From UBA11164 sp002420085 (GTDB lineage: Bacteria; Pseudomonadota; Gammaproteobacteria; Xanthomonadales; Xanthomonadaceae), in assembly GCA_031976395.1 (NCBI GenBank), contig DALYLJ010000106.1, positions 1 to 10,938 on the forward strand: 10,938 nt of DNA, written 5' to 3'. The notes beneath the pieces were generated by a model, which made no database searches, had not been told where the DNA came from, and saw nothing but the letters and a program-made list of their open reading frames with translations. Numbering within the stretch: position 1 is the stretch's first letter; every line of letters starts with the position of its first letter. This document shows, one piece after another, positions 6,996 through 10,938 of the stretch. The position numbers and the translations under genes were made by a program.

Positions 6996-7001
6996 TATAG
7001 T
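6996..7001 (+). promoter_or_regulatory. -10-like element TATAGT for xdhAB
   Basis: TATAGT matches the sigma70 -10 consensus at five of six positions and lies 44 bp upstream of the xdhA GTG. No good -35 hexamer is present at 16-18 bp spacing, which would fit a promoter that needs an activator. Chance occurrence cannot be excluded, although AT-rich hexamers are uncommon in this GC-rich DNA. Confidence 0.35.
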
Positions 7002-7045
7002 AATCGCACGATCAGCGACCATACAGCGATGTCAAGCGAGGCGAT

Positions 7046-8548
7046 GTGACCGAACGTATTCGATTTCTTCTCAATGGCCGGGTTCGCGATGTCTCGGACC
7101 TGGCGCCGACCACTACCCTGTTGGAGTATCTGCGCACCGTCGAGCACCTCACCGGGAGCAAGGAAGGCTGCGCCGAGGGCGATTGCGGCGCCTGCACGGT
7201 GGTGGTGGGTGAACTGCGCGAGGGCCGGGTCCGTTACCGTTCCGCCAATGCCTGCATCCTGCTGCTGCCGATGCTCGACGGGCTGGAGGTGATTACCGTC
7301 GAGCGCCTCAAGACCCTGGCCGGGGGTGGCCCGCATCCGGTCCAGCAGGCCATGGTCGAGCACCATGCCTCGCAGTGTGGATTCTGCACGCCGGGCTTCG
7401 TGATGTCGCTGTTCGCGCTCTACCACGAGGACGAGCGCGGCAATCGGCACATCGGCAACGGCGAGCCGGTCGGCGCTGCCGAGATCCACGACGCGATCGC
7501 CGGCAATCTGTGCCGCTGCACCGGCTATCGTCCGATCCTGGCGGCTGCGCGGGCGATCGCCAGCCAGACCCGACCGGCCTTGCCCGATACCTCGTCGGCT
7601 CTGACCCTGCTGCAACGTGATCGCGAACTGGCCTATCGAGTGCCGAGCGGCGCCTTCTTCGCGCCGCGCAGCCTGGCCGAGCTGTCGAGCCGATTGGCCA
7701 AGTACCCGGATGCCACCCTGGTGGCCGGTGCCACCGATGTCGGCCTGTGGGTCACCAAGCAGCAGCGGTCCTTGCCGATCCTGGTTCATGCCGGTCGGGT
7801 CGATGCCCTGCGCCGAATCGCCAGCGACGATGCCGGGCTGATGATCGGTGCCGCCGCCACCTGGAGCGAAGCGCGCGCAGCCCTGGTCGCGCTCGAACCG
7901 GGTCTGGCCGAGTTGCTGAGCCGGTTTGCCTCGATGCAGATACGCAACAGCGCGACCGTCGGTGGCAACATCGCCAACGGCTCGCCGATCGGCGACGGCA
8001 TGCCGCCGCTGATCGCCCTCGGGGCGCGCCTGCGACTGTGTTCCAACCAGGGCGAACGCGAACTGGCGCTGGAAGACTACTACCTCGACTACGGCCGTCA
8101 GGATCGCCGTCCCGGCGAATTCGTGGCCTCGATCTTCGTGCCCAGACCGGCTCCTTCGACGGTGTTCCGGGTGTGGAAGCTGTCCAAGCGTTTCGATCAG
8201 GACATCTCGGCACTGTGCGGTGCCTTCGCACTCGACATCAGGGCGGCCAGATCGACCCCCGAGGGCGACCAGCCGGCCATGGTCCGTGCCGCCCGAATCG
8301 CCTTCGGTGGCATGGCCGGCATACCCAGACGGGCCAGCGCCACCGAGGCCGCACTGACCGGTCAGCCCTGGACCGAAGCCAGCCTGGAAGCGGCGATCGC
8401 CGCCCTGGACCAGGATTTCACGCCGATCGGCGATCACCGTGCCAGCGCCGAGTATCGCCGACTGGCCGGCGGTAATCTGCTGCGTCGGCTGTTCGTCGAA
8501 ACCACCCGTCCGGAGGTCGCCACCGGAGTGTATCGCCATGCCGGATGA
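7046..8548 (+). CDS. xdhA: Xanthine dehydrogenase small subunit (2Fe-2S clusters and FAD)
   Basis: This subunit carries electrons from the molybdenum subunit through two 2Fe-2S clusters to FAD and on to NAD+ during oxidation of hypoxanthine and xanthine to urate. The product has 500 residues. The N-terminal plant-type ferredoxin domain holds Cys42, Cys47, Cys50 (GCAEGDCGAC) and Cys70. The second, helical cluster domain holds Cys111, Cys114 (QCGFCTPGF) and Cys156, Cys158 (NLCRCTGYRP). The FAD domain begins near residue 204 (FFAPRSLAEL), with VAGATDVG at 227-234 and SATVGGNIANGSPIGD at 302-317, the latter typical of xanthine dehydrogenases. A CO-dehydrogenase-type C-terminal domain covers about 372-485. 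The start is GTG 7046, with GAGG four bases upstream. An ATG two bases earlier is followed at once by a stop in its frame. The stop codon lies inside xdhB, so the two subunits are translationally coupled. The fused Fe-S/FAD layout matches the Rhodobacter/Pseudomonas type, not the split E. coli type. Confidence 0.97.
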   Translation: MTERIRFLLNGRVRDVSDLAPTTTLLEYLRTVEHLTGSKEGCAEGDCGACTVVVGELREGRVRYRSANACILLLPMLDGLEVITVERLKTLAGGGPHPVQQAMVEHHASQCGFCTPGFVMSLFALYHEDERGNRHIGNGEPVGAAEIHDAIAGNLCRCTGYRPILAAARAIASQTRPALPDTSSALTLLQRDRELAYRVPSGAFFAPRSLAELSSRLAKYPDATLVAGATDVGLWVTKQQRSLPILVHAGRVDALRRIASDDAGLMIGAAATWSEARAALVALEPGLAELLSRFASMQIRNSATVGGNIANGSPIGDGMPPLIALGARLRLCSNQGERELALEDYYLDYGRQDRRPGEFVASIFVPRPAPSTVFRVWKLSKRFDQDISALCGAFALDIRAARSTPEGDQPAMVRAARIAFGGMAGIPRRASATEAALTGQPWTEASLEAAIAALDQDFTPIGDHRASAEYRRLAGGNLLRRLFVETTRPEVATGVYRHAG

Positions 8549-10871
8549 CCGCGTCTCGCCACCGGTCGATACCGATCCGGTCGGCCGTTCGGTGGTCCAC
8601 GACAGCGCCGCCCTGCACGTCAGCGGCGAGGCGATCTACACCGACGACATCCCCGAACCGCGCGGCTGCCTGCATGCCTACGTGCTGCAAAGCCCGCATG
8701 CCCATGCCCGCATCCTGCGCATCGATACCTCGGCCTGTCACGGTCCGGGTGTGCATGCGGTGCTGACCGCCGCCGACATTCCCGGCCGCAACGAGGTCGC
8801 ACCGGTGTTCGATGGCGACCCGGTGTTCGCTGAGAACGAGGTCTGCTACGCCGGTCAGTCGGTGCTGGCGGTGGCGGCCGAATCGATTGCCCTGGCCCGC
8901 GCGGCGGCTCGGCGGGCGGTGGTCGAGTACCAGCCCTTGCCAGCCATTCTCGATGTCGATGCGGCGGTCGCCGCCGGCCAGTTCGTCGGCGAGCCCTATG
9001 CCATGCGCCGGGGCGATGTCGATACCGCATTGGCTGCGTCCGAGCATCGGCTCGATGGCCAGTTCGACATCGGCGGTCAGGATCATTTCTACCTCGAAGG
9101 CCAGATTGCGCTGGCCGTGCCGCAGGAAGCCGGCGGCATGCTGTGCCATGCCTCGACCCAGCATCCGACCGAGGTGCAGCACCTGATCGCACGGGTGCTC
9201 GGTCGTGCCGAGCACGACGTGGTCTGCGAAGTCCGACGCATGGGGGGCGGTTTCGGCGGCAAGGAGAGTCAGGCATCGCTGATCGCCTGCATCGCCGCCC
9301 TGCTGGCCAATGCCAGCCAGCGCCCGGTCAAACTGCGGCTCGATCGCGATGACGACATGACCCTGACCGGCAAGCGCCACGATGTCCGCACCCGGTTCCG
9401 GGTCGGTTTCGATGCCAGCGGCCGCCTGCACGCACTGGCGATCGACCTGCGTGCCCGCTGCGGCATGTCGGCCGACCTGTCCAATGCCGTGGTCGATCGC
9501 GCGATGTTCCACTCCGACAACGCCTACTTCCTCGAACACGCCGACATCCAGAGCTGGCGCTGCAAGACCCACACCGTTTCCAACACCGCCTTTCGCGGCT
9601 TTGGCGGGCCGCAGGGGGTGCTCGGCATCGAATACATCATCGACAGCATCGCCCGATCGCTCGGCCGCGATCCGTTCGATGTCCGGATGGCCAATCTGTA
9701 CGACCCGATCGGTGTAGCGAACGGGCGTGACACGACCCACTACGGCATGCCGGTCGAGGACAACATCCTGCATGAACTGATGCCGGAACTGGCGCGGCGC
9801 TGCGACTATCGTGCCCGTCGCCAGGCGATCGCCGAATTCAACGCGACCAGCCCGGTGCTGAAGAAGGGCCTCGCGCTCACCCCGGTCAAGTTCGGCATCG
9901 CCTTCACCCTCACCCAACTCAATCAGGCCGGTGCCCTGCTGCACGTCTACACCGACGGCAGTGTTCAGCTCAATCACGGCGGCACCGAGATGGGCCAGGG
10001 TCTGCACACCAAGATCATCCAGATCGTCGCCCAGGCGCTCGGTATCGATCTCGATCGGGTGCGGATCACCGCCACCCACACCGGCAAGGTGGCCAATACC
10101 TCGGCCACCGCCGCCTCCAGTGGCACCGATCTCAATGGCATGGCGGCACTGGACGCCGCGCTGACCCTCAAGCGTCGGCTGACTGCCCTGGTCGCCGAAC
10201 GATTCGCGGCCAGCGAGGCCGAGATCGTGTTCCGCACCAACCGGGTGTGGGTCGGCGATCGGCCGGTCGTCACCTTCGCCGAACTGGCCCGGCTCGCCCA
10301 CAGCGAACGCATCCCGCTGTCGGCCACCGGGTTCTACCGCACGCCCAAGATCGGCTGGGATCGCGCCGCCGGACGCGGCCGGCCGTTCCTGTACTTCGCC
10401 TATGGAGCCGCCGCTTCCGAAGTGCTGATCGACAGCCTGACCGGTGAGTACGCGGTCACCCGTGCCGACATCCTGCACGATGTCGGTCGCTCACTGAACC
10501 CGGCGATCGACATCGGCCAGATCGAAGGCGGCTTCGTCCAGGGTCAAGGCTGGCTGACCACCGAGGAGTTGGTCTGGGACACCCAGGGACGGCTGCGCAC
10601 CCACGCGCCCAGCACCTACAAGATCCCCACCAGCCGCGACCTGCCGAGCCAGTTCCGGGTCGAACTGTTCGAGCGCGACAACCCCGAGGCCACCATCCAC
10701 CGCTCGAAAGCGGTCGGCGAACCGCCGCTGATGCTGGCGACCTCGGTATTCCTCGCCCTGCGCGACGCGATCGCCGCGTGCAGCAGCGACCCGCGCGCCA
10801 TCCCCCGCCTCGACGCCCCAGCCACCCCTGAGCGGGTGCTGTTGGCGATCGGCAGGAGCCGGGAATGGTGA
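8538..10871 (+). CDS. xdhB: Xanthine dehydrogenase large subunit (molybdenum cofactor)
   Basis: This subunit binds the molybdopterin cofactor and hydroxylates hypoxanthine and xanthine. It has 777 residues from ATG 8538, with GGAG nine bases upstream, overlapping xdhA by 11 bp. The key residues of true xanthine dehydrogenases are present and align with the bovine enzyme without gaps around the first sites: Gln208 (bovine Gln767), Glu243 in GGGFGGKE (Glu802), Arg321 in VDRAMFH (Arg880), Phe355 in AFRGFGG (Phe914), Phe456 (Phe1009) and the catalytic Glu728 in AVGEPPL (Glu1261). Glu243 and Arg321 distinguish xanthine dehydrogenase from aldehyde oxidases. The cofactor loop GGTEMGQGLH lies at 481-490. 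A longer frame starts 33 codons upstream, inside xdhA, without family similarity, so I reject that start. The last residues (GRSREW) are encoded by the beginning of the heptamer repeat array. An xdhC maturation gene would be expected downstream but is outside the window. Confidence 0.97.
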   Translation: MPDDRVSPPVDTDPVGRSVVHDSAALHVSGEAIYTDDIPEPRGCLHAYVLQSPHAHARILRIDTSACHGPGVHAVLTAADIPGRNEVAPVFDGDPVFAENEVCYAGQSVLAVAAESIALARAAARRAVVEYQPLPAILDVDAAVAAGQFVGEPYAMRRGDVDTALAASEHRLDGQFDIGGQDHFYLEGQIALAVPQEAGGMLCHASTQHPTEVQHLIARVLGRAEHDVVCEVRRMGGGFGGKESQASLIACIAALLANASQRPVKLRLDRDDDMTLTGKRHDVRTRFRVGFDASGRLHALAIDLRARCGMSADLSNAVVDRAMFHSDNAYFLEHADIQSWRCKTHTVSNTAFRGFGGPQGVLGIEYIIDSIARSLGRDPFDVRMANLYDPIGVANGRDTTHYGMPVEDNILHELMPELARRCDYRARRQAIAEFNATSPVLKKGLALTPVKFGIAFTLTQLNQAGALLHVYTDGSVQLNHGGTEMGQGLHTKIIQIVAQALGIDLDRVRITATHTGKVANTSATAASSGTDLNGMAALDAALTLKRRLTALVAERFAASEAEIVFRTNRVWVGDRPVVTFAELARLAHSERIPLSATGFYRTPKIGWDRAAGRGRPFLYFAYGAAASEVLIDSLTGEYAVTRADILHDVGRSLNPAIDIGQIEGGFVQGQGWLTTEELVWDTQGRLRTHAPSTYKIPTSRDLPSQFRVELFERDNPEATIHRSKAVGEPPLMLATSVFLALRDAIAACSSDPRAIPRLDAPATPERVLLAIGRSREW

Positions 10872-10938
10872 GAGCCGGGAATCGGGAGAGCCGGGAATTG
10901 GGAATTGGGAATCGGGAAACGTGAGTCGGGAGTCGGGA
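10861..10938. repeat. Degenerate GGGAATC-type heptamer array overlapping the end of xdhB
   Basis: Heptamers in register occupy 10893-10934: GGGAATT twice, then GGGAATC, GGGAAAC, GTGAGTC and GGGAGTC, with a partial GGGA at the window edge. Earlier, GAGAGCCGGGAAT occurs at 10870-10882 and again at 10886-10898, a 16-bp direct repeat, and GGGAAT at 10861 lies within the xdhB coding sequence. The array continues beyond the window. Its unit (AATCGGG permuted) differs from the first array's unit (ATTCGGG on the minus strand) by one base. Confidence 0.85.

Noticed and set aside
7028..7040. TTGACA on the minus strand just upstream of xdhA, a perfect -35 hexamer that could serve aceB
   Set aside because: No acceptable -10 hexamer occurs 16-18 bp downstream of it on that strand.
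8418..10478. A very long open frame on the minus strand, antisense to xdhB
   Set aside because: Its low-complexity Gly/Asp/His/Gln-rich product has no family features and lies opposite a fully supported enzyme gene. Long antisense frames are expected in GC-rich coding DNA.

Overview
The window is high-GC bacterial DNA. It looks like a gammaproteobacterium, most plausibly of the Xanthomonadales / Lysobacter-like group. That placement rests on the GC-rich codon use, the aceB and xdhAB gene types, and two arrays of a GGGATTC / GGGAATC-type heptamer, which I associate with intergenic DNA of that group. The assignment is inference, not proven. I saw no rRNA, tRNA, insertion sequence, CRISPR array or phage gene.

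Layout. Positions 3-1022 (+) hold the 3' part of an unrecognised, beta-rich protein that runs off the left edge. A hairpin and eight perfect copies of a 7-bp repeat (1057-1112) fill the gap to a convergent block of three minus-strand genes. In transcription order these are a STAND/Cdc6-like P-loop ATPase (3643-5007), a TPR protein with a degenerate NTPase-like N-terminal half (2610-3656; its start overlaps the ATPase stop by 14 nt), and a four-helix membrane protein of unknown function (1128-2417). The right half is metabolic. Malate synthase A (aceB, 5287-6885, minus) is divergent from xdhA-xdhB (7046-8548 and 8538-10871, plus), the two-subunit xanthine dehydrogenase. A second, degenerate heptamer array starts inside the last codons of xdhB and continues to the right edge.

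How the genes may work together. XdhA (two 2Fe-2S clusters plus FAD) and XdhB (molybdenum cofactor) form one enzyme that oxidises hypoxanthine and xanthine to urate. Further purine breakdown can yield glyoxylate, the substrate of malate synthase. The shared 160-bp divergent promoter region therefore may link purine catabolism to glyoxylate use. It contains a dyad, ACATCC-N6-GGATGT, just upstream of a -10-like TATAGT.

The ATPase/TPR pair is the best candidate for an undescribed system. Its layout (active STAND-like ATPase, degenerate NTPase-TPR partner, nearby membrane protein) resembles predicted NTP-dependent conflict or signalling modules. No known effector domain is visible, so a defence role is only a hypothesis.
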